A DNA stretch of 64,000 nt from Helianthus annuus (GCF_002127325.2 NC_035435.2:107088382-107152381); one strand, 5' to 3'; positions 46,092-56,955 are shown, counted from the stretch's first letter. The notes: generated from the sequence alone by a model not told the origin. Numbers and translations: made by a program.

Positions 46092-48884
46092 TGTAACACC
46101 CCGTGTTTTCAAATGTCAAAGTCAAAGTCCAAGTCAACTTTGACTTCTTTGGCTGTAATTAGTCTATTTTATGTTTTAATTGTATTATGTGGAGTAAGTG
46201 TTGTTAATCAGAATAAATCGAAGTAATCGAATGTTTTATCGACACGAACCGATTTACGGCTGTGAATAGTAGGAAGTAACAATGCGATAAAGTTAACTAA
46301 TCAGTAATCAAACCGATCGAACCATCATCAAACTCGAATCTCGAATTACACGAACTTTGGTTGTATTACGTGCGTGTGTGCCTTATGTGTTACCTGTGCG
46401 TGCTTACTTTATGTCTTGTATGGTGATCAATCGAATTAATCGAAACTCGAATCAAAACTCGAAACTCAAATCGAATGCAATCGAAATCGAATGGTAACGT
46501 AAGGATAGTGTGAAATATAGATGATTGTATGTTAGATATAGTGATTGGGACTGAAAGTAATTTGAATAGGAAACTCTATCGTACTCGTATCGTCTTCAAT
46601 CGAAATCGAAATATCGAAAATCATCGCACCGAGCACTCGAACCAGGCTGTTGATCGATCAGGCTGTCCGATCGGGATCCCTGGCCGATCGGCCAGCCCTT
46701 TCCTCTTTTAGAGCCTATAAATAGGCTGTCATTGTCATTCTTTCCACTTTTGGAAACTCTCTGACCGACCAGCTCGTGCTCCCCTCCTTTTGTCAGATTT
46801 CTTCCGATTTCGGTAAGTTTTCATCCTAAATCTTGTACTTTCTTAATCAATGCACACTCCTACACCCTTCTATCTTTCAAATCTTGATTTCTAACTGTGA
46901 AATCATCAAGATCTAAGCATTCTAGGATGAAGTCATCATGGTGTTCTTCAAGAACATCATGCTTTGGCCTCAATCCACCATGAATAGCTTGGATCTAACC
47001 GATTTCCACATAAACAAGCTAAGATCTATCAAAGATCTGAACATTTACATGGTGTGAAGGATTGAAAGAAGGATTTCCAAACTTTCTTTCAACTATTTTA
47101 CACTCAATGCCTTCAAACCGGTAGAAACGGAGCTTGAGTCAACTCGCCGATCATTCTAGTGGATGAGTGGTTCAAGATTCGGATTCTATCTACGAGGTTC
47201 ACCGACTTCGGGATAAACATCAAACTACCGTTCCGAACAGTTTACCAGCCGGATTTGGGTGATTCCTGTCCGAGCAGGGGAAACAAGTAAGAACGAAAGT
47301 TCCATGGTTCAGCTCGTTGTCAAACTACCTCGAAATAACGTCAAATAACCAAAACAGCCAAGTGTTAGACGAACAGGCCGACCAGGTCAGGATGCTGACC
47401 GAACGGTTAGGATGTCCGAACGGACAGCCCAACCGATCGGACATGTCAGCCGATCGACCAGGCCAGCCGATCGGCTAGCAAGTGGCCCCTTAATTTGACA
47501 ATTTCATGAGGTATGGTATTGAACGAGGGAATGTCCGATCGAACGACTGATTGGTAAACATTACTCATCGGATCATGAGATACTATGCTTCAACCCTTAA
47601 TCGATTTACAACTCGTAGTAGTACGGAGTGCCACCCAATCGAACAGAACAGGTGACCTCCAGCTGAGGACTCACTTTTGAAGTTCCTAACCGATAGGTTA
47701 AGCCGGCCGATCGAACAGACCGTTCGATCGATCGACTTGAAGGGTAAGGACACTTCAGTGTTCTCAAATACTACAACGAAAACGTCAAAAGGTCAAACCA
47801 TCATACACAAACACATCCTACTCAAAGGAAGAAACAATCCACTCGAACAGGCCAGCCGATCGAGCTTACCGGCCGATCGAATAGTCTGTCCAAACGGACC
47901 TTCCAACCGGACGAACAACCCGTTCGATCGAACCTGCTGTTCGATCGACAAGGCTGTTCGACCCACCATCACTTGTTTCCATTTACGTGTATTCATCGTT
48001 ATACAATCAAACTGTTCAGGCTAACCCTACTCTCAAGCGCTCCCTTCAATCCATCAACCAATTGCTGTGATTATACTCGATCCCTTTTTGCTTTAGCACT
48101 TTTGGGTGTTACATACGTTACTTATATCAAAACACAATCGATCACACTACTCAAACTATTTGAACGCTAACCGATTCGCATGTATTACATGACTAAATGA
48201 ATGCTTGTTATTATGTTTACACATGGAATGCTGTCTACCTGCCTTAACGACGTAGTACTATAGTTTGGACTCAGCACCCGTTCACACGGGGGTTGTTAAG
48301 GACAATTACTTGCATGGATTACGGTGGTAATCATGTATTGCGAACTGTCTCGGACAGTCAACCCGCAGTCATTGGTATCGATAGATCCATGTCGATAATT
48401 AACATGCTTCGTTTTCCTCTGTGTACGTGTTGGTTATGCGTAAACTATTCGAACTTTATATGCTATTATCAAACTTGTATGCTCACCTTTACATTTTATG
48501 CATTGACTTTATTTTAACGTATGTGACAGGTGTTTAAGATGTTTGCTTGCTAGGGAAGCGAGGCTAGAATAAAGATCTAGAGGCCCCCAACAAATAGTTG
48601 TCTGTCAGGAACAAGCGTCTAGAGCATAGTTGTCTGTAGATCTTGTTCGACCGGGTCTTTAGGAGCATTTGAACAATATTTATTCGTTGTTAATAAAATC
48701 TGAGTTGTCGGAACAGAATTACTTGACTAGTTGTTATCTGTAATAATATATTGTATTATTTGGGATACGGTATGGGACGTATCATTTAACTGGATAGTAT
48801 TAATAGTTGTTGTGGAAACTTCTGGACAATCTGTTTCGCTCAGTGCCATGCCCCGATGATTCCGCCATCGGTTGGGGTGTGACA
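46092..48884 (+). repeat. 3' LTR of element B (2,793 bp)
   Basis: It starts TGTAACACCCCGTG and ends GGGGTGTGACA. It is colinear with 37350-40208 and 66 bp shorter, mainly through a ~55-bp loss in the GATCGG array near 46655. TATA box at 46714-46723; GTAAG donor-like site at 46813. The 5 bp on its right (TCCAT) belong to pol fragment C. Confidence 0.92.
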
Positions 48885-50150
48885 TCCATGATCTCGACAG
48901 GCTTCTCCATGAAGTGTAATGTTTCGTTCACTTGAAGATCCTCCAGTGGAACGTGTAAATCATGCTCCGCCAGCCACTTTTTGAGGTTCGAAACGTGGAA
49001 AGTCGGGTGGACGTTGCTAAGTTCCTCCGGTAGTTCGAGTCCGTAGGCCACTTTGCCGATCCTTTCCAGAATCTTAAAAGGTCCAACATATCGAGGCGCG
49101 AGCTTTCCTTTCTTGCCGAATCTGACCACACCCTTCCAAGGTGATACCTTTAGGAGTACGTGGTCGCCAACGTCAAATTCAAGAGGCTTGCGTCGTCTAT
49201 CGGCGTAACTTTTCTGACGACTCCGAGCTTTCAGCAGATTGTCTCGAATTTGGAGGATTTTGTCAGTCGTTTCTTGCAATAGCTCAGGACCGGTTATTTG
49301 CGAATCTCCGATCTCGTGCCATACAATGAGCGATCAACATCTCATTCCGTATAATGTCTCAAATGGTTCCATTTGAATGCTGGAATGACAACTGTTATTG
49401 TACGAGAATTCGACTAAAGGTAAGTATGCGTCCCAATTACCGCCGAAATCTATGACACACGAACGGAGCATGTCTTCAAGGGTACGAATCGTTCTTTCAG
49501 TCTGACCGTCGGTTTGGGGATGGAAAGCGGTACTTAGATTAAGCGTAGTACCGAGAGCGGATTGAAACGTTTCCCATAGACGCAAGGTAAACCGAGCATC
49601 ACGGTCAGAGATGATGTCGCGAGGCGTCCCATGTCAACAAATGATCTCATTGGTGTAGATTCGGGCTAATTTTTCTACCTTGTAATCTTCTCGTATCGGC
49701 AGAAAATGAGCATATTTAGTCAAACGGTCAACGACAACCCAGATGCTGTCGTGACTTGATGGTGTGCACGGAAGTTTTGTTATGAAGTCCATAGCTATAC
49801 TCTCCCATTTCCACATAGGGACCTCGGGTTGGACGAGTAAGCCAGAGGGTCTTTGATGCTCGGCCTTAACTTTCGAGCAAGTCAGGCACTTTGAAACATA
49901 GAGAGCGATATCTTTCTTCATGCCCGGCCACCAGTACTTTTAGCGAAGGTACTAATACATTTTATCGGCACCAGGATGAATAGAATATCGGGATTTGTGG
50001 GCTTCGTCCATCAGAATCTGTCGTAAATCGGTCCGCTTAGGGATCCAGATTCGGTCCACATAATGTAATATCCCATTCGACTTGTTCACTGTTTGGGCTA
50101 CATCGTTGAGCATCCTTTCCTTCTTCGAAGTGCGTTCGGTAAAACAGGCA
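48885..50150 (-). pseudogene. Element C: Tekay pol fragment (integrase to start of chromodomain)
   Basis: Minus-strand fragments cover the integrase zinc region ([20 protein letters not shown]), core ([31 protein letters not shown]) and tail ([18 protein letters not shown]), and stop at KPVEIMD, where the 3' LTR of element B begins. Upstream, near 50150, the match to element D ends and unrelated AT-rich sequence starts. It has several stops and shifts. It resembles element D more than B in detail ([24 protein letters not shown]). The remaining half of C is not found on the left of A/B. Confidence 0.85.
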
Positions 50151-50276
50151 TGTTAGCCGATAATATCATTAGATATTATTATTAGCATATATTGTAAAAT
50201 ATAATTTGTAATATCGTAATGATAGTGTAGGATAGTTACCATAGTTAGTGATTGTCTTAGTATTATTATATCTAGG
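50151..50276 (+). other. AT-rich fragment starting TGTTAGCC; possible Copia LTR piece
   Basis: Element C ends exactly where TGTTAGCCGATAATATCATT begins. TGTTA/TGTTG starts are common in Ty1/copia LTRs, but no end, duplication or second copy is visible here, so this is only a suggestion. Confidence 0.25.
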
Positions 50277-50304
50277 GGAGTGGGGGTGGTCCGTGATGGC
50301 CACC

Positions 50305-50974
50305 TAGGGCTGTAAACGAACCGAACGTTCAGCGAACAGTTCGTGAACCGTTCGGCGGGAAGTTCGTTTATGTTTGTTTATTTAATAAATGAACGAACAT
50401 GAACAAGAAATTTCGTTCGATTAGTTAAATGAATGAACATGAACAGAGGTCTCGTTCGTTCGATTGTGTTCGTGAACGTTCGGTAAGGTGTTCGTGAACG
50501 TGTTCGTGAATATCCGTTGATTTGCGTTGGTTTATGTTCGCATGTTTGTGTTTTAATTGAAGATTTTTGTACTTTCTTATATTTTATTTGTATTTTTTAT
50601 ATTATTAAACTTTTATTTATTTTATTTTCCTAACAATTAAACTAGGGTACCCATATTCACCTTGTTTATGCATCATTTCCCTTCCATGTATCATTATTTA
50701 CATCCACGAATACGATCGACATCCGTTCCACAATAAGGGATTCAAGTTCGAATGCTACTCTCTGGGTCATCTATCTTTATCCTTCGTCGCGTTCGCCAAA
50801 TTTATTTGTGTTCGTGAACCGTTCGCGAACACGCTCATTTCCTTAATGAACGAACACGAACATAAAATCTCGTTCGGTAAGTGTTCATGAACCGTTCATG
50901 AACACATTTATTTCCTTAACGAACGAACACGAACAAGGCCTTGTTCGTGTTCGTTCGGTTCGTTTACAGCCCTA
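50305..50974. mobile_element. Non-autonomous hAT element with GTTCGTTCG subterminal repeats
   Basis: The termini TAGGGCTGTAAACGAACCG and GGTTCGTTTACAGCCCTA are inverted, with dense GAACGAAC / GTTCGTTC arrays on both sides (50315-50540 and 50810-50965). It is the same family and size (670 bp) as 7094-7772. The flanks share GCCACC, an imperfect form of the expected 8-bp duplication. Confidence 0.85.
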
Positions 50975-51435
50975 GCCACCCCATCACGCGTGGAACTCGA
51001 TCACACACCGCCGCCGCCAATATTTTTAACGCGTTGAATTTGTAACGCGTTGTTTATATCACGCGTTGAAAATAAATTAGCCACAAAGATTGTTTTGTCG
51101 TTTTATGAAATTGAATTAATAGCAACTTTGATGAAAAGTGCAAATTAGCCCCTCAACTTTTGTTAAGCTATTTTTAAATAGCTTTCCTTTAATTGCAATT
51201 CAGGTCCCTCATCTTTATATAAATTTTAATTGCCCATCTCGATGAACCGTTTAAGTCGATTGTAATTCAACAAAAGCGCGAGATTTGCGAAAGGTGGGGT
51301 TGGGAGATGCCACCCGTTTAATTTAAGTTTTTTTTTCCAATGTTTAGTTGTTTTTTATTTTGCTATGTAATTTATTTTTTAATTTTAATGAAATTTATAA
51401 TTTAGTGTTTTATTGTTAATTTCTAATTTAAAAAA
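50975..51435. other. AT-rich spacer with AACGCGTTG repeats
   Basis: Three copies of ACGCGTTG at about 51029-51070, plus a related CACGCGTGG at 50985. No ORF or transposon end is recognised in the rest. Confidence 0.4.
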
Positions 51436-51802
51436 GAGTAAATTGTCATTTTAGTCCCTGTGGTTTGGGCCATTTTGCCAGTTTAGTCCAAAGGTTTCAT
51501 TTTTAACATCTGGATCCAAAAAGGTTTCATCGTTGCCATTTTGGTCCAACTGACTTAACTCCATCCATATCTGTTAAAGCTGCCAATGGCATTTTTGTCA
51601 TTTCATTTGGTCCAACTGACTTAACTCCATCCATATCTGACAAAAATGCCCTTGGCAGCTTTAACAGATATGGATGGAGTTAAGTCAGTTGGACCAAAAT
51701 GGCAACGATGAAACCTTTTTGGATCCAGATGTTAAAAATGAAACCTTTGGACTAAACTGGCAAAATGGTCCAAACCACAAGGACTAAAATGACAATTAAC
51801 TC
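51436..51802. mobile_element. Palindromic MULE MITE (foldback), 367 bp
   Basis: Nearly the whole element is one inverted repeat: GAGTAAATTGTCATTTTAG at the left matches TAAAATGACAATTAACTC at the right, and the arms (GGTCCAACTGACTTAACTCC, CAGATATGG and others) pair over about 170 bp each. A perfect 9-bp duplication TTTAAAAAA flanks it (51427-51435, 51803-51811). The 9-bp size and the terminus relate it to Mutator-like elements. Confidence 0.92.
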
Positions 51803-51826
51803 TTTAAAAAATTAAAAAAAAAAAGT

Positions 51827-51965
51827 TGTGAGTGATGGAATTTCATCACTAGTGATGACCACCGCCACTAAAAAGGCTTGTGAGTGATAGAATAGTGGTT
51901 GATGACATGGCGGAACTTGATTAGATGTTTGTGAGTGATGGAATTCTATCATTAGTGACGACCCC
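51827..51965 (+). repeat. Three-copy GTGAGTGATGGAAT repeat
   Basis: GTGAGTGAT(G/A)GAAT occurs at about 51829, 51882 and 51931, spaced ~50 bp. The third copy is followed by TCTATCATTAGTGACGACCCCC. It could belong to an old MITE spanning 50270-51975 (left edge GGGGGTGGTCCGTGATGG), but the ends do not pair well enough to call. Confidence 0.45.
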
Positions 51966-52004
51966 CTAACCTTTGTAATCATTCAAGAAAACTTACTGTC
52001 TAAC

Positions 52005-53095
52005 AGAGATGTCTTACTTAACAACTGATGACGAAGGCCTCAACGAGGAGGCAGTGGACAACACATGTAAGGTGTTATTGTCTTCCATGCTTCAAACTTA
52101 CCTACTTTAACTATCCGATGATGATTCTACGGTCTTCTACTTCTTGTAGGCTATCATGGATTATGTCGAATACCCAACCTCCGGATGACGTTGGCTGGAT
52201 GTTCGCTGACGTTGAGAGCTCATGTCCTTGCTTACTACAAAAGAATAAACCGTTAGCCTCGCCACGGGGGACCCCGGGAGGGGGATCCGTGACCAAGCTC
52301 CGGCGTGAGAATAAGTAAACTTGCCGGATGAGGAAAGGAATATTTTCCGATGAAGATATTCACCGGAGAATTCCTATCTTGGTGTGAATCTAATTAATGT
52401 GTTATGTGTAGTAAATACGAGGAATGTTGGTCGGATTTTATGAGAGGGAATAAACGAGAGTAGTAAATGAGAAGTTGGCCGGAGATTATACCTGCCTCTG
52501 CCTTATCTTTTCTCCCCCTTATATAATGGCATGCCCCTATCTCTAAGAGAAACATCCCTCATGTTATCTAACGGTAACTGTGATACCTTGGGAAGGTCAG
52601 ACACGTGTCTGACCCCCAACGGTGCGATGCCTTTCTTCATTAATGCATAGCCGGATAAGTACGATGATGGTGACCGGATGCTTCTCTTAACAAGCATTTA
52701 ATGAACCTGTTATCTCTTAGCTGTTTTCCCGCTCACACGAGGAAGGAACCTTGGTAAGCAAGGGTAATTCACTTAGTGGGTATTTGAGTGATTGGGCTTC
52801 CTAAAGAGAAAGGCCCAAAGCGGGTAAAGTGGGCTTCCCCACTGGCTCGTCGTCAAGTCATCTTTAGTCCCTGGTTCTGAGACCCGAGGCTCATGATCCG
52901 GGGCTGAATCACAACCGCTTAAGAGAGACGGTTTCTTTTTTTGGTGGGCCCATTCTTGATCAGTTGCAGTTTTGCTAATCATGGCATCGCCGATTCTACT
53001 GGGGTGGGAATTAATTCCCTAGTAGCACGTGCCTTCTTTTTGAATTTTGAAGAAACCGCTGACGTGACAGTTACTTGCATGTCAGCGGCCATCTC
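52005..53095 (-). mobile_element. Probable 3' LTR region of a Tat-type Ty3/gypsy element
   Basis: Position only: it lies beyond the antisense ORF (53200 on) of an element whose integrase runs on the minus strand from the right edge, where Tat-lineage elements have their 3' LTR. It contains a minus-strand TATA box (52519-52526). Boundaries are not resolved; the partner LTR is outside the window. TGTCTTACTTAACA at 52012 could be the left end. Confidence 0.4.
52519..52526 (-). promoter_or_regulatory. TATA box on the minus strand
   Basis: Minus strand TTATATAA inside GCCATTATATAAGGGGGAG. It would drive leftward transcription as expected for an LTR promoter of the minus-strand element. Confidence 0.5.
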
Positions 53096-53096
53096 C

Positions 53097-53104
53097 TTTA
53101 AATA
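53097..53104 (+). promoter_or_regulatory. TATA-like box for the antisense ORF
   Basis: TTTAAATA followed by CCCCCTTTTCATTTCTTCC, a pyrimidine-rich leader, about 96 nt before the ATG at 53200. Other TATA forms are not seen nearer the ATG. Confidence 0.5.
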
Positions 53105-54402
53105 TCCCCCTTTTCATTTCTTCCGTCCTCGCATCCAAATTCCCCATCTTCCTTTCTTTTCTCTATAATCACCTTCCCCATTCATCATTTCTTCACACTA
53201 TGAGACGTGGGGGCCGGTCGTCGATAAGGTCTATCTTAACGGTGAAGGATCTGAAGTCCTTTATCGAGGCGTATAACATACCGGATCAGTTTTCCCCTTC
53301 TTTGCCTGGCCCCAATGAATCGGCAGAATGCACGCCGGATAGGATACCCGTTTATACTCTTGCCTTTTCTTCTTGTGGGGTCCGATACCCCCTTTCTGCC
53401 TTCAAGATTTCTTTGCTTCGTCATTTCGGTGTGCATTTCTCACAGATTCACCCTTTGGGGTTCATGAGGGTAGTTCATTTTGAACTGTCCTATGCCGCTA
53501 TCTCGGGGGAACCCTCTGTCCCCTTGTTCTGTATGTTTTACCGGCTGATTTCCGATGGTGACTGGTTCACCTTTGCTAAACGTCAAAACAGTGTTTCGAG
53601 GCCTTGCTACAGCTTTATGCCGACTTCGACCTACCCAAAGGACTGGAAGTGTAGGTTCATATTTGTTTCTGCGGCTATGTTACCGGAGTCCCCTGTGCCA
53701 AAAGATCTTGACGTCGTTATTGAGGATGTTGTCCCTACCCTTTCTGCAAGTGAGACTGTCCAGTGGAAAAGAATGTGTGATAATCCAACAAGGGCTTTTA
53801 CTTTCTCTGAGGGGATGCTTGCTATGGGTGGTTTGAGCCCTTCCTACCCAGTTCGTCCAAGAGCCTTCTTTGGCAAGAAAGGTACTTTTTTTGTTCCGGG
53901 TTTGTTTCTTACAATCATTTCCTTTTTTCTTTTATGCTTTTGGGGACCCGTAGTCATCTTTGGTGTCTTGTGCAGAGATAACTTTGTGACGGTGATGCGT
54001 GTCGGTGTGTATATATTTTAGATGTATAATTAAGCCCTTTTTACACTTTTAGCCAAGTTTTAAATTTATAAAACACGATATTTACTAACACTAAACACAC
54101 ATATGGGCAAGTGCACCCATCGTAGACGTAGTATAGTGTTGGTAAGATACCGAGGTCGTCCAAGGACACAAGAGCTTTTAATACCGGTTTATCCTCAACG
54201 TCTAACCAAATCAAAAAAAATTAGAAAAATGTTTTAAACTAAGAAAAATAAAAACTAACTAAATGCTGAAAAATAAAATAAAATAAAAACAGATAGACAA
54301 GATGAATCACTTGGATCCGACACGTGTATTAGTATAACCTTTGATTATTTTCGCACTTTTGCACTTGTTTAAGAGATTATCTTAGTTATTGTAGTAGGCC
54401 CC

Positions 54403-54595
54403 TCTTTTGAAGGCGACGTTACCCTCAACCCAGTAGTTTGAGTCAGCAAGGATACAATCCTAAAGGATCGGATTATTGAAAGATAATGAATTAAGTTATT
54501 AATGCAAATTATGGTAGGCCCCGCTTTTGGCGGTGACGTTACCCTCGGCTAAGTAGTCTGAGTCAGCAGGGATACAGTCCTAAATAGCCGGGTTA
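54403..54595. repeat. Tandem ~107-bp repeat in the LTR
   Basis: Two imperfect copies of a unit containing GTAGGCCCC, GACGTTACCCTC, AGTAGT(T/C)TGAGTCAGCA and GATACA(A/G)TCCTAAA, starting at about 54403 and 54510. The same pair is in the other LTR (about 59935-60135). Confidence 0.8.
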
Positions 54596-55191
54596 TAGTA
54601 TTAATAGTAGTTAGCTTATGAGGGGGTCAAAGAGTTTGGATCCCCGCCATCCAATACCTATGGGCATTGAAGGAGATCCTACTAAATTTGACCCAGGTCC
54701 CAAGCAGGACCTCTAAACGCTGAACAAGGGCAAGACCCTTACCAAACCGTTCCCTTAACCCCCGACCAGGTAGCCAACATACCTCCATATAGACCGTTGA
54801 GATATGAATGGTGAAAATCTTTTATTTTATATAGACAGTAAAATAACGCCAAGACACCACGGACAAACGATAAGGAAAGATCACCTTCAACATAAGTAAC
54901 TAGTTATTAAAGTCATTAATACAAAACCAAATAAAAAGTGCAAAAGATTAAAAATAAAAAGTATTATACTAAACACTTGTCTTCACCAAGTGATGTAAGA
55001 GACTTAGGCAAACATGGCCTTGATTGTCAAGAACTCTTACGATCAATCTTGGATCCCGAGACGACTCACACACTCTACGATGGACAATGGATGATGGTGG
55101 TGGATGATGGTGTTATGGTGGTGGTGGGTGGTGGATGAAGTGTGAGAGAGGTGGTGTGCCAAGGGATGAGAGAGAATGAAACCAAGCTCCT

Positions 55192-55201
55192 CTATTTATA
55201 G
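55192..55201 (-). promoter_or_regulatory. TATA box of the Athila-like 3' LTR
   Basis: Minus strand CTATAAATAG. Two GACACGGCCCCGTG palindromes (55218-55254) start 17 bp upstream of it. Confidence 0.7.
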
Positions 55202-55217
55202 GCTGAACAGAACGCTG

Positions 55218-55420
55218 GACACGGCCCCGTGTCCGCTGGACACGGCCCCGTGCCCGTCTGACATTCTCTCTCTTCATTAATTGTAATTGCGAATTACAAT
55301 TAATGCGCCTGCTGTACTTTCAACACGGCCCCGTGGTGAGCAATGGAAGCTTCTACTGGTTTGTCTTTTCTGCTGCTTCCTGGGCACGCCCCCGTGTTCA
55401 CTGGACACGGGGCGTGTTCA
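55218..55420. repeat. Palindromes of the CACGGCCCCGTG type upstream of the LTR promoter
   Basis: Copies at 55218-55233 and 55239-55254 (GACACGGCCCCGTG(T/C)C), 55323-55336 (single) and a pair at about 55383 and 55403 (GCACGCCCCCGTG, GACACGGGGCGTG). Each has arms CACG...CGTG, most extended to ACACGG...CCGTGT. Confidence 0.9.
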
Positions 55421-55665
55421 GACTCTGTTCTCTTCTCTTTGTCTTGGGAGGTGCCGTTGAGGGTCCGGGCAGTTTACTTTTGTTCCTTTTCTTGTATTTA
55501 TGGTAGAATTAGTGGTCTTTTTGCTTCTTTTGTGATTTTGAGCTCATTTCATCCTGAAAATACAAAAGGAAGACAAAAACACTCTTTTTCCAACATTAGT
55601 ACTTAAAAAGGGTTAGTTTTATGCCTTAATTGATGTGTTTTATATGTTGCATTTTACACACATCA

Positions 55666-55681
55666 AATACCCCCACACTTG
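55666..55681 (-). other. Polypurine tract of the Athila-like element
   Basis: Minus strand AAGTGTGGGGGTATT next to the 3' LTR start TGATGTGTG. Confidence 0.75.
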
Positions 55682-56930
55682 AACTTTTGCTTGTCCTCAA
55701 GCAAAACTCTTTTAATGTGGCTTACACTCCCAAATGGAATAGGTAGAAGAGAAGTTTTTTTAACTTGTCCTAGAGTGTCGGGAATCCAAGGTTTGTATAG
55801 GTTCTATTTTTATTTTATTTACAATCTTATTCGTCATGGTTTATTTTGAACTTTTCATAAGATAAACTACTTATTTGGGCATAGCATGCCTTATTAAAAT
55901 TCCATTTATATACAAGTTCACATACCTCACGGGAGATCACTCAATCACTCGGCCGAAGGTGTATATTTAAGTGAATCGCTCGAGAGCGGCACGGATTTAC
56001 ATTCTCCATATGCTTGCCAAGCGATCAATCCTCCTCCTTTTTAACTTTTTACCTTTGTAAATATCAAGAGGTCTTTTGGGGTGAAGGCTTGGGTTTAAAG
56101 GTGGGTGGATGGTTAGTGGTTAGTAAAAAGGGCGAAAATCGTAACAAGTGTCGGTTTTCGTAAAATACCTTATTTTTGGTGACATTTATTTTTGAAGTAT
56201 TTCTCCAAACAAGCTTTTTGTAGCTTATGTTTGTTTTTGACTTCATTTCTCTTTTTTTTTTTTTTTCTCATCACGTAAAGGGTATGTTTATGAAAAACCG
56301 AGTTTGTTACTAAAATAAAGGTGAAAAAATGAAAAAGGTTTTTGGTGGGTAAAAAAAAAATTGTTTTGGGGGTAATGAAATGAAAGGTTTAGGCTCAAAG
56401 GGGTTTTCTAGGGGGATTTTGGGTAGGTAAAAAAAATGAAAAATAATGGTTTTGAAAGAAAAATAGTTAGTCCTAATGCCTCCATCATTTACTTACTTGG
56501 GTTTAAGTTGGTAAGGACCGGGAATGTATCGTCGTGGCAAGTTCTAGATTTGTAAAGACCGAGCGGCTATTCACACAAGAAACGAAAAATGAGCATTTAA
56601 TCTAAATATGTGTATTTTTATGCTCAATAAAGGCTCAAAACTCACTTTTTGTGGGAATGGGTTTTTAATGTGACCAAGCATATATAATCGAATTTTAGCT
56701 AGACTTGTTATACCGTTTCATAATTTTCTTATGTTAGTTCTTTTTATCACGACGCTATCGGTTGTAAGTTTGTAAAAATATAACCCTTTTATAACTTGTT
56801 ATTCCCAACTTAAACTAAGACAAGTAAATAAAATAAAAAAATGAAAAAGTTTTTGAAAAAATTTGGGGTGTTTAGCGGTTCCAATAGAGTTTTGTGTAAG
56901 GCTTGTTTTAGGATTTTGCAAAATTCCAAG
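55682..56930 (-). other. Non-coding interior of the Athila-like element, between two polypurine-like tracts
   Basis: AT-rich sequence with long T and A runs and no ORF of note on either strand. It lies between the true polypurine tract and the second one at 56935-56955. Confidence 0.6.
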
Positions 56931-56934
56931 GTTT

Positions 56935-56955
56935 TAGCATCCCCCCCACACTTAA
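56935..56955 (-). other. Second polypurine-like tract
   Basis: Minus strand TTTAAGTGTGGGGGGGATGC, preceded by GAGGACAATGTG. The true tract at 55666 has the same form (GAGGACAAGC ... AAGTGTGGGGG). Both may be used as plus-strand primers, or the second may be a relic of an earlier 3' end. Confidence 0.55.

Larger units (their letters stand above)
37350..48884 (+). mobile_element. Element B: Tekay-type chromovirus, nearly full length but inactive
   Basis: 5' LTR 37350-40208, primer binding site 40209-40226, leader, gag from 41370, pol to 45999, polypurine tract 46078-46091, 3' LTR 46092-48884. The domain order gag-PR-RT-RH-IN-CHD and the chromodomain define a chromovirus; pol motifs fit Tekay/Del. 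A frame shift in gag, a stop and a shift at the start of integrase, and a stop before the chromodomain inactivate it. Confidence 0.9.
53993..55665 (-). repeat. 3' LTR of the Athila-like element
   Basis: On the plus strand it starts TGATGCGTGTCGG and ends TACACACATCA. It contains GTAGGCCCC(T/G)C TTTTG...GGCGACGTTACCC direct repeats (54405 and 54512, ~107 bp apart) and palindromes of the CACGGCCCCGTG type at 55218-55420. Confidence 0.92.

Noticed and set aside
37350..48884. Element B as an autonomous, active retrotransposon
   Set aside because: A gag frameshift, two breaks at the start of integrase and a stop before the chromodomain preclude a full polyprotein.
50265..51975. Harbinger-like MITE spanning both the hAT element and the MULE MITE
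   Set aside because: GGGGGTGGTC at the left and GACGACCCCC at the right are only weakly inverted, and the flanks CTA/CTA are too short to be convincing.
53200..54021. Exon 1 of the antisense ORF as a host gene
   Set aside because: Its conserved block belongs to the putative gypsy-type transposon family, and it sits in the standard place of a Tat-lineage element.
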